Part shown: in pieces, positions 1-4,762 of the stretch
Position numbering within the stretch: the stretch's first letter is position 1
How the letters are laid out: each line of letters starts with the position of its first letter
Source of the DNA: DASUFI01 sp036274635
GTDB taxonomy: Bacteria; Planctomycetota; B15-G4
NCBI GenBank assembly: GCA_036274635.1
Contig: DASUFI010000008.1
Span: forward strand, 1 to 5,010
Length of the DNA: 5,010 bases
Direction: 5' to 3'
Program-made: the position numbers and the translations under genes
Notes under the pieces: model-generated
Seen by the model: the letters and a program-made list of their open reading frames with translations, nothing else
Database searches by the model: none
Told to the model about the DNA's origin: nothing

Positions 1-24
1 GCGCGCGCTGCCGGCCCCGGCTGA
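1..24 (+). CDS. Possible 3' end of an upstream gene (partial)
   Basis: Reading from base 1, seven sense codons (A R A A G P G) run into a TGA at 22-24, seven bases before the ATG of the acyl-CoA ligase. Such spacing is normal for consecutive genes of an operon, so this may be the C-terminus of an upstream gene. The evidence is only an open frame of eight codons in GC-rich DNA, where open frames are common. The ligase frame is also open up to the left edge, so the stop does not prove that another gene ends here. Confidence 0.25.
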   Translation, partial: ARAAGPG

Positions 25-31
25 CGCGGCC

Positions 32-1738
32 ATGGACCCGCGGCCCTGGCACCGCGCCTATGACCCGGGCGTCCAGCCCGCGCTGGACTACGAGGCGCTG
101 ACCCTCACCGACGCGCTGCGCCGCGCGGGCTGCCGCTGGCCCGACGCGCCGGCCATCGTGCTCGCCGGCCACGTCACGCGCTACGCGCGCCTGCTCGCGC
201 AGGTCGACGCGCTGGCCGCGCACCTGCGCGCGGCGGGGCTGCAGCCGGGCGAGCGCGTCGCGGTGCACATGCCCAACCTGCCGCAGACCGTCGTGGCCTT
301 CCACGGCATCCTCGCCGCCGGCGGCACGGCCGTCATGACCAACCCGCTGTACTCCGACGACGAGATCGTGCACCAGTGGCAGGACGCCGGTTGCAGCGCG
401 GCCGTGGTGGCCGGCTGGCTGTGGGCCGAGCGCCACGCGCGCCTGCGCGAGCGGCTGCCCGTGCGCCACTGGATCGCGACCTCGAGCGTCGACGCGCTGC
501 CCTTCTGGCTGCGTCCGTCGGCGCGCGTCCGGCTGCGCTCGCGCAAGCCCGAGCTGCTGGCCCAGCCGCCGGGCGTGCTGCGCTGGCACGCCGCGCTCGC
601 GCAGGGGCGCGGGCTGCCGGTGCCGGACGCGCCGAGGCTCGACGACGTGGCCCTGGTGCAGTACACGGGCGGAACGACCGGCCGCAGCAAGGGCGCGCAG
701 CTCACGCACCGCAACCTCTCCTGCAACGTGCAGCAGATGCGCGCGTGGATGCACGCGCTGCGCGCTGGCGAGGAGAGCTTCCTCGCGGCGCTGCCCTACT
801 TCCACGTCTTCGGCCTGACCGTCTGCATGAACCTGCCGCTGTGGCTGGCGAGCAAGATCGTGGTGCAGCCCGACCCGCGCGACACCGCGAAGGTGGCCGA
901 GGAGATCGAGCGGCAGCGCGTCACCGTGCTCGCCCTCGTGCCCACCATGGCGCAGTCGTTGGTGGACCTGCCGGCCGAGCGCCAGCGCCGCATGGACAGC
1001 CTGAAGCTCTGCGTCACGGGCTCGGCGCCGCTGCCCGTCGAGACGCTCGAGCGGCTCGAGGCGCTCAGCGGCGTGCGCGTCGCCGAGGGCTACGGCCTGA
1101 CCGAGACCTCGCCCATGACGCACTGCAACCCGGTGGAGGGGCAGCGCAAGATCGGCAGCATCGGCGTGCCCGTCTCGGACACGGACGTGCGCCTGGTGCA
1201 GCCCGACGACGCGACGCGCGAGGTGGAGCCTGGCGCGGTGGGCGAGCTGGCCGTGAAGGGCCCGCAGGTCATGGCCGGCTACTGGCAGCGTCCCGAGGAG
1301 ACCGCGAGCGTGCTGCGCGACGGCTGGTTCCTCACGGGCGACCTCGCGCAGCAGGACGAGGACGGCTTCTTCCGCATCGTGGGCCGCAAGAAGGAGATGA
1401 TCTCCGTCGGCGGATACAAGGTGTATCCGGACGAGGTCGACCGCGTGCTGGCCGGCCACCCGGCCGTGGCGGAGTGCGCCACCATCGGCGTGCCGGACGC
1501 GCGCCTGGGGGAGACGGTCAAGTCCTTCGTCGCGCTCAGGCCCGGCGCCCGGGCCACGCCGGAGGAGCTGGTGGCCCACTGCCGCTCGCACCTGGCGGCC
1601 TTCAAGGTCCCGCGCGAGATCGAGCTGCGCACCGCGCTGCCCCGCAGCGCGGTGCTCAAGGTGCTGCGCCGCGAGCTGCTGCGCGAGGAGCTGGAGAAGC
1701 GCGCCCAGGCGGCGCCGCCCGCTCCAAGCCCCGGCTGA
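32..1738 (+). CDS. Long-chain fatty acid--CoA ligase (FadD-like, ANL superfamily)
   Basis: This 568-residue protein should activate a fatty acid with ATP to an acyl-adenylate and transfer the acyl group to coenzyme A, feeding beta-oxidation or lipid synthesis in the cytoplasm or at the inner membrane face. The ANL motifs appear in order: the phosphate-binding loop YTGGTTGRSKG (residues 211-221), the adenylate motif GYGLTETSP (353-361), and the fatty-acyl-CoA synthetase signature from DGWFLTGD (430-437) through the hinge GRKKE (from 451) to GGYKVYPDEVD. The length is close to that of E. coli FadD (561). The C-terminal catalytic lysine is K543 in SAVLKVLRREL, where the usual preceding glycine is leucine. 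ATG at 32 fits the family's N-terminus (W..AY.PGV near residues 6-14), but no Shine-Dalgarno is visible and the frame stays open to the left edge, so the start is not forced. The exact chain-length preference cannot be read from sequence. An aryl- or medium-chain ligase is a less likely alternative. Confidence 0.94.
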   Translation: MDPRPWHRAYDPGVQPALDYEALTLTDALRRAGCRWPDAPAIVLAGHVTRYARLLAQVDALAAHLRAAGLQPGERVAVHMPNLPQTVVAFHGILAAGGTAVMTNPLYSDDEIVHQWQDAGCSAAVVAGWLWAERHARLRERLPVRHWIATSSVDALPFWLRPSARVRLRSRKPELLAQPPGVLRWHAALAQGRGLPVPDAPRLDDVALVQYTGGTTGRSKGAQLTHRNLSCNVQQMRAWMHALRAGEESFLAALPYFHVFGLTVCMNLPLWLASKIVVQPDPRDTAKVAEEIERQRVTVLALVPTMAQSLVDLPAERQRRMDSLKLCVTGSAPLPVETLERLEALSGVRVAEGYGLTETSPMTHCNPVEGQRKIGSIGVPVSDTDVRLVQPDDATREVEPGAVGELAVKGPQVMAGYWQRPEETASVLRDGWFLTGDLAQQDEDGFFRIVGRKKEMISVGGYKVYPDEVDRVLAGHPAVAECATIGVPDARLGETVKSFVALRPGARATPEELVAHCRSHLAAFKVPREIELRTALPRSAVLKVLRRELLREELEKRAQAAPPAPSPG

Positions 1739-1744
1739 CAAGGC

Positions 1745-1773
1745 TTTTCCGGCGGAGGCGCGCAGCGTAGAAC
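1745..1773 (+). promoter_or_regulatory. Weak candidate sigma70-type promoter for tRNA-Leu
   Basis: TTTTCC (1745-1750) and TAGAAC (1768-1773) are separated by 17 bases and match the -35 and -10 consensus at 3 and 4 of 6 positions. The predicted start would be near 1780, giving a 5' leader of about nine bases before the mature tRNA at 1789, which is a sensible geometry. The position between the ligase stop and the tRNA makes a promoter plausible, but the match is weak and the tRNA could also be read from upstream. Confidence 0.3.
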
Positions 1774-1788
1774 GGCCGCTTCGGCGCG

Positions 1789-1874
1789 GGGAGCGTGGCG
1801 TAACCGGCAGCCGCGGGGGACTTAAAATCCCCTGGCCCGCAAGGGCCGTCCGGGTTCGACTCCCGGCGCTCCCA
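1789..1874 (+). tRNA. tRNA-Leu (anticodon UAA)
   Basis: A complete class II cloverleaf can be folded by eye. The acceptor stem pairs GGGAGCG (1789-1795) with CGCTCCC (1867-1873), and the discriminator base is A1874. The D stem pairs GCG (1798-1800) with CGC (1812-1814), around a loop that contains GG. The anticodon stem pairs GGGGA (1816-1820) with TCCCC (1828-1832) around loop CTTAAAA, with anticodon TAA at 1823-1825. The long variable arm has a 5-bp stem, GGCCC-GCAA-GGGCC (1834-1847). The T arm is CCGGG-TTCGACT-CCCGG (1850-1866). The long variable arm, anticodon and A73 discriminator all say leucine. The tRNA decodes UUA and UUG. The 3' CCA is not encoded (ACTC follows), so it must be added by a nucleotidyltransferase. 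Confidence 0.97.
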
Positions 1875-1886
1875 CTCGCCGCCAGC

Positions 1887-1900
1887 ACCTGCGGGCAGGT
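1887..1900 (+). repeat. Small inverted repeat 3' of the tRNA
   Basis: ACCTGC (1887-1892) and GCAGGT (1895-1900) are exact inverted copies two bases apart, so an RNA hairpin of about five pairs with a CGGG loop can form 13 bases after the tRNA. No T run follows, so it is not a canonical intrinsic terminator. It may act in tRNA 3' processing, or it may be chance in GC-rich sequence. Confidence 0.35.
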
Positions 1901-1945
1901 CGCACGCCTTCGGCCGCACGCGGGTGCCCGGTGCGGAAAGGGCCT

Positions 1946-1962
1946 GAAAACTAGGGGTTTTC
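1946..1962 (+). repeat. Inverted repeat that competes with the downstream dyad
   Basis: GAAAAC (1946-1951) and GTTTTC (1957-1962) are exact inverted copies around TAGGG. The second arm is also used by the longer dyad at 1954-1985, so the two structures cannot form on the same RNA molecule at the same time. This is an unusually AT-rich patch for the window. Whether it is transcribed is not known from sequence. Confidence 0.4.
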
Positions 1963-1985
1963 GCTTGAAGGGTCGCGAAAGCCCT
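1954..1985 (+). promoter_or_regulatory. Long dyad in the HU gene leader: operator or RNA hairpin
   Basis: GGGGTTTTCGC (1954-1964) pairs with GCGAAAGCCCT (1975-1985) over 11 positions, two of them G-T pairs, around a 10-base spacer. The perfect core is TTTCGC-N10-GCGAAA. The spacer holds TTGAAG (1965-1970), a candidate -35 box, so on DNA the dyad could be an operator over the HU promoter. If transcription starts further upstream, it would instead be a leader hairpin. The sequence does not decide between the two. Confidence 0.5.
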
Positions 1986-1992
1986 GTAACGT
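1965..1992 (+). promoter_or_regulatory. Candidate promoter of the HU-family gene
   Basis: TTGAAG (1965-1970) matches the first four bases of the TTGACA consensus. TAACGT (1987-1992), 16 bases further on, keeps the T, A and final T of TATAAT. The predicted start is near 1999, giving a leader of about 45 bases that contains the AAGGAG site. TGTAAC at 1985-1990 is an alternative -10, but the spacing of 14 is short. The match is modest. The support comes from its location in the only AT-richer patch between the tRNA and the HU gene. Confidence 0.33.
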
Positions 1993-2022
1993 CAGCCCCG
2001 ATTCCCAACGAGGGGTCACGTT
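1988..2022 (+). repeat. Inverted repeat just upstream of the HU ribosome binding site
   Basis: AACGT (1988-1992) pairs with ACGTT (2018-2022), and inside it CCCC (1996-1999) pairs with GGGG (2012-2015) around a 12-base loop, with a small internal mismatch. It ends two bases before AAGGAG. If transcribed in full, it would be a leader hairpin that could shape access to the ribosome binding site. Confidence 0.4.
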
Positions 2023-2024
2023 CC

Positions 2025-2030
2025 AAGGAG
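2025..2030 (+). promoter_or_regulatory. Ribosome binding site of the HU gene, widely spaced
   Basis: AAGGAG is a strong Shine-Dalgarno, but 14 bases separate it from ATG at 2045, longer than the usual 5-9. No in-frame ATG, GTG or TTG lies closer to it, so ATG 2045 remains the best start. Confidence 0.65.
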
Positions 2031-2044
2031 ATCCAAGCGAAATC

Positions 2045-2368
2045 ATGTCTACCAGCACCAACGGCGGCACCAAGCCGCGCACGAAGTCCGAGATCTACCG
2101 CACGGTTGCGGAGAAGACCGGTCTCTCGCGCAAGCAGATCGTGTCCGTGTTCGACAACCTCACGACCATCATCAAGAAGGACCTCAGCAAGGGTCCCGGC
2201 ATCTTCACGGTGCCCGGCCTCGTCAAGCTGAAGGTCATCAAGAAGCCGGCGACGAAGGCCCGCATGGGCGTCAACCCGTTCACCGGCCAGGAGATGATGT
2301 TCAAGGCCAAGCCGGCCCGCAAGGTCGTCAAGGCCCAGCCGCTCAAGGCCCTCAAGACGATGGTCTGA
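2045..2368 (+). CDS. HU-family nucleoid-associated DNA-binding protein
   Basis: The 107-residue, lysine-rich protein has the HU/IHF fold in sequence. A helix-turn-helix-like N-terminal part (about residues 13-45, TKSEIYRTVAEKTGLS) is followed by the beta region GIFTVPGLVKLKV and the DNA-grasping arm. The arm tip is RMGVNPFTGQE, with P78 as the proline that intercalates and kinks DNA in this family. HU binds DNA as a dimer with little sequence specificity and packs or bends the chromosome. Canonical HU is about 90 residues. This one has an extra N-terminal stretch of about 12 residues rich in S, T, N and G, and a short basic C-terminal tail ending KALKTMV. It looks monocistronic: its own leader lies upstream and hairpins follow the stop. 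Its bases are less GC-rich than the neighbours' because of the many AAG lysine codons, so this alone is not a sign of transfer. HU versus IHF cannot be settled fully from sequence. Confidence 0.95.
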   Translation: MSTSTNGGTKPRTKSEIYRTVAEKTGLSRKQIVSVFDNLTTIIKKDLSKGPGIFTVPGLVKLKVIKKPATKARMGVNPFTGQEMMFKAKPARKVVKAQPLKALKTMV

Positions 2369-2381
2369 GCCTCGCGGCTCA
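2366..2381 (+). repeat. Hairpin over the HU stop codon
   Basis: TGAGCC (2366-2371) and GGCTCA (2376-2381) are exact inverted copies around TCGC. The stem begins at the TGA stop itself and sits three bases before the larger terminator-like stem. It could help to protect the mRNA end. Confidence 0.45.
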
Positions 2382-2383
2382 CT

Positions 2384-2430
2384 ACGTCGCCCCGATCGGC
2401 GCCCAGGCACCGGTCGGGGCGACGTCGTTT
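2384..2430 (+). terminator. Terminator-like hairpin downstream of the HU gene
   Basis: A 16-bp stem pairs 2384-2399 (starting ACGTCGCCCC) with 2410-2425 (ending GGGGCGACGT), with a single G-T pair and a 10-base loop. A short CGTTT follows, so the T tract is weak. The length and near-perfect pairing of the stem, 15 bases after the HU stop and before a new operon, argue strongly for a transcription end or an mRNA-stabilising structure. Confidence 0.72.
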
Positions 2431-2500
2431 CCGTGCCGCGCGGCGCAGCGCGGGAACAGCGCGCAGGCCGCGCCGTCCAACGGGCAGCATGACGCCACGT

Positions 2501-2507
2501 GAGGTGA
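2501..2507 (+). promoter_or_regulatory. Ribosome binding site of the first glycosyltransferase
   Basis: GAGGTGA lies six bases before ATG 2514, an ideal spacing. It supports this start over the out-of-frame ATG at 2489. I could not pick out a convincing promoter in 2431-2500, which is almost pure G and C with several short GC palindromes such as GCCGCGCGGC (2435-2444). Confidence 0.7.
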
Positions 2508-2513
2508 ACGCCG

Positions 2514-3731
2514 ATGCCTGAGGTCCTGCGCATCATCGCGCGCTTGAACGTCGGCGGCCCCGCGCGCCACGTGCTGCGCCTCGACGCGCCGCTGCGCCGG
2601 CGCGGCTGGCGCACCGTGCTGGCCACGGGCCTGCCCGGCCCCGGCGAGGGCGACCTGCTCGACGAGGCGCGCGCCGCGGGCCTCGACGTGCGCCTCGTGC
2701 CCGGCCTCGGCCGCGAGGTGCGGCCACTGGAGGACGCGCGGGCCCTGGTCGTCCTGCGCCGCCTCGTGCGCGAGCTGCGTCCCGACGTAGTGCACACGCA
2801 CACGGCCAAGGCCGGCGTGCTCGGCCGTCTCGCGGCGAGCGCGCTGTCGCCGGCGCCGGCGCGCGTGCACACCTTCCACGGGCACGTGCTCGCCGGCTAC
2901 TTCGGCGCGGGGCGCAGCGCGCTGTGGCGCGCGCTCGAGCGCGGCCTCGCGCGGCGCAGCGACGCGCTCGTCGCCGTCGCGCCGCAGGTGCGCGACGAGC
3001 TGCTCGAGCGCCACGGCGTGGGGCGCCGCGAGCAGTACCGCGTCGTGCCGCCCGGCGTGGACTTCGAGCGCGTGCGGCCCGATCCGGCCGCCGGCGCCGC
3101 GCTGCGCGCTCACCTCGGCCTGCCGCCCGACGCGGTGCTCGTCGGCTGCCTCGGTCGCCTGGCGCCGATCAAGGACACGTCCGGGCTGCTGGCCGCCTTC
3201 GCCCGCGCCCGCAGCCTGTGCCCGCGCCTCGCGCTGCTGGTCGTGGGCGACGGGCCGCTGGCCGAGGAGCTCGCGCCGGCGCTGGCGGCGCCCGGCGTGC
3301 ACTGGCTGCGACCCCGCCGCGAGCTGCACGACGTCTACGCGGCCCTCGACCTGCTGGCCCTGCCCAGCCGCGCCGAGGGCTGCCCGCAGGTGGTGGTGGA
3401 GGCGCTGGCCGCGGGCGTGCCCGTGCTGGCCAGCGCCGTGGGCGGCGTGCCGTGGCTGCTGCGCGACGGCGTGGACGGCAGGCTGGTGCCGCCAGGCGAC
3501 GTGGAGGCGCTGGCCCGCGCGCTGGCCGAGCTGGCCGCGGACGACGCGCTGCGGCGCCGCCTGGCGGCGGGCGCGGCGCGCGCGGATCTGTCCGCGCACT
3601 CGGCCGAGGCCGTGGCCGACGCCCTCGCGGACACCTACGCGGCGGTCACGCGGCCGGCGGCGCGCCGCGCGCCGCTGGAGTCCGACGCCCTTGGAGCGCA
3701 GACTCGCGCGGCATGCACCTCGTCGTCCTGA
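2514..3731 (+). CDS. Glycosyltransferase, GT4 family (GT-B fold)
   Basis: This 405-residue enzyme should transfer a sugar from a nucleotide-sugar donor to a growing glycan or lipid-linked acceptor, with retention of configuration, at the cytoplasmic face of the membrane. The N-terminal domain shows the glycine-rich loop RLNVGGPARH (G14-G15), VVHTHTAKAG (H94, H96) and HTFHGH (119-124). The linker region has VPPGVD (P179-D183). The C-terminal donor domain has GRLAPIK (G214, R215, K220), VVGDGPL, and a complete EX7E motif, EGCPQVVVE (E288, E296), followed by ALAAGVPVLAS. The length is normal for GT4. The last 25 or so residues are low-complexity and overlap the next gene by 19 bases, so they may have no function. 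It opens an apparent three-gene operon. The donor and acceptor sugars cannot be named. No signal peptide or clear transmembrane segment is seen. Confidence 0.93.
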   Translation: MPEVLRIIARLNVGGPARHVLRLDAPLRRRGWRTVLATGLPGPGEGDLLDEARAAGLDVRLVPGLGREVRPLEDARALVVLRRLVRELRPDVVHTHTAKAGVLGRLAASALSPAPARVHTFHGHVLAGYFGAGRSALWRALERGLARRSDALVAVAPQVRDELLERHGVGRREQYRVVPPGVDFERVRPDPAAGAALRAHLGLPPDAVLVGCLGRLAPIKDTSGLLAAFARARSLCPRLALLVVGDGPLAEELAPALAAPGVHWLRPRRELHDVYAALDLLALPSRAEGCPQVVVEALAAGVPVLASAVGGVPWLLRDGVDGRLVPPGDVEALARALAELAADDALRRRLAAGAARADLSAHSAEAVADALADTYAAVTRPAARRAPLESDALGAQTRAACTSSS

Positions 3732-4762
3732 CCCAGGTCCTCGACCGCGACGACGCGGTGCTGGGCTTCTTCCACGGCTGGTGCGAGACCTTCGCCGAGC
3801 ACGTCGCGCGCCTGACCATCGTGGCGCAGCGCGTGGGGGACGTGCAGCTGCCCGGCAACGTCGACGTGCGCTCGCTGGGCAAGGAGCGCGGCGGCGGGCG
3901 GGTGGCCATGGCGCGCCACCTCGGCGCCACGCTGCTGTCGCTGCGCGGCGAGCGGCGGCCGGACGCGGTGTGGGTGCACATGGTGCCGCGCCTCGCGCTG
4001 TACGCCGCGCCGGCGCTGCTGCCGCGCCGCGTGCCGATGTATCTGTGGTACACGCACAAGGCGGTGGACGGCAGCCTGCGCCTGGCCGTGCCGCTCGTGC
4101 GCAAGGTCTTCACGGCCAGCGAGGAGTCCTTCCGCCTCGAGTCGGGGCGCAGGAAGCGCGTGGTCACGGGTCACGGCATCGACTGCGGGCGCTTCGCGCC
4201 GGCCACGGCGCCGCGCGACATCGACGTGCTGTGCGTGGGGCGCATCGCGCCCAGCAAGGGCCAGGCGGAGCTGCTGGACGCGCTCGGCCGCCTGCCGGCC
4301 TGCCCGCGCACCGTGATCGCGGGCGACATCCTGCTCGCGTCGGATGCGCCCTACCGCGACGCGGTGCGCGCGCGCGCCGCCGGCCTCGGCGGGCGCGTCG
4401 AGCTGGCCGGCGCCGTGCCGTGGCTGCAGGTGGCCGGCCTCATGCAGCGCACGCGCGTGCTGGTCAACGCCAGCCGGACTGGCAGCATCGACAAGGTCGT
4501 GCTCGAGGCCATGGCCTGCGGCGCCCTGCCGCTCACCTGCAACGAGGCCTTCGTGCCTCTGCTCGGGCCGGAGCTGGCGGCGCGGCTCACCTTCAGGCGC
4601 GACGACCCGGCCGACCTCGCCGCGGGCGTGCAGCGCCTGCTGGCGTTGCCGGCCCCGGAGGCCGCGGCGCTGGGCGCGCGGCTGCGCGCGCTGGTGGTCG
4701 AGGGCCACGACCTGCGGCGCCTCGTGCCGCGGATGGTCGCCGTCATGGAGAACGGCGCGTGA
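3713..4762 (+). CDS. Divergent GT4-type glycosyltransferase
   Basis: This 349-residue GT-B protein begins MHLVVLTQVLDRDDAVLGFF instead of the usual GG-containing loop. It carries the block WYTHKAVDGSLRLA (from W112), then FTASEESFRL, GHGID (153-157), GRIAPSKGQ (R177, K182) and TGSIDKVVLEAMACG (from T256). From memory, this set defines a GT4 subfamily well represented in candidate phyla (Patescibacteria) as well as other bacteria. The second glutamate of EX7E is present (E265) but glycine (G257) stands at the first position. The sugar transferred is unknown. It probably acts after or beside the preceding glycosyltransferase on the same glycan. ATG 3713 was chosen because homologues start with this beta strand. 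The same frame stays open far upstream, but only as arginine/alanine-rich shadow translation. No good Shine-Dalgarno is seen (GGAG at 3693-3696 is 16 bases away), so it may be translated by coupling through the 19-base overlap with the gene before it. Confidence 0.9.
   Translation: MHLVVLTQVLDRDDAVLGFFHGWCETFAEHVARLTIVAQRVGDVQLPGNVDVRSLGKERGGGRVAMARHLGATLLSLRGERRPDAVWVHMVPRLALYAAPALLPRRVPMYLWYTHKAVDGSLRLAVPLVRKVFTASEESFRLESGRRKRVVTGHGIDCGRFAPATAPRDIDVLCVGRIAPSKGQAELLDALGRLPACPRTVIAGDILLASDAPYRDAVRARAAGLGGRVELAGAVPWLQVAGLMQRTRVLVNASRTGSIDKVVLEAMACGALPLTCNEAFVPLLGPELAARLTFRRDDPADLAAGVQRLLALPAPEAAALGARLRALVVEGHDLRRLVPRMVAVMENGA
4747..4750 (+). promoter_or_regulatory. Ribosome binding site supporting a GTG start at 4759
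   Basis: GGAG inside the end of the second glycosyltransferase gene lies eight bases before GTG 4759. Together with the GTGA stop/start overlap, it selects this GTG as the start of the next gene. Confidence 0.6.

Noticed and set aside
376..1770. Long second open frame on the + strand over the acyl-CoA ligase
   Set aside because: Its product is arginine/alanine-rich with no motif, while the ligase frame carries every ANL motif. Long overlapping open frames are expected at this GC content.
1901..1921. Direct repeat CGCACGC at 1901-1907 and 1915-1921 after the tRNA
   Set aside because: Seven bases repeated twice in GC-rich DNA is expected by chance. There is no third copy and no regular spacing that would suggest an array.
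1789..2044. tRNA-Leu as an integration site for a mobile element
   Set aside because: No integrase, no repeat of the tRNA 3' end and no shift to foreign composition are seen in the window.
2489..2521. Ten-codon ORF (MTPREVNADA) overlapping the start of the first glycosyltransferase, a possible leader peptide
   Set aside because: There is no ribosome binding site at its ATG, no run of regulatory codons and no attenuator stem. The strong GAGGTGA serves ATG 2514.
2382..3599. 405-residue open frame on the minus strand opposite the first glycosyltransferase, and a similar one at 3635-4708
   Set aside because: They are low-complexity (R, A, H, Q-rich) antisense mirrors of GT4 genes with no recognisable domain.
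2924..3712. In-frame upstream extension of the second glycosyltransferase, which would make a 612-residue protein
   Set aside because: The translated stretch is nearly all arginine, alanine and glycine, has no domain, and lies out of frame over a clear GT4 gene. It is a GC-rich shadow frame. Homology puts the start at 3713.
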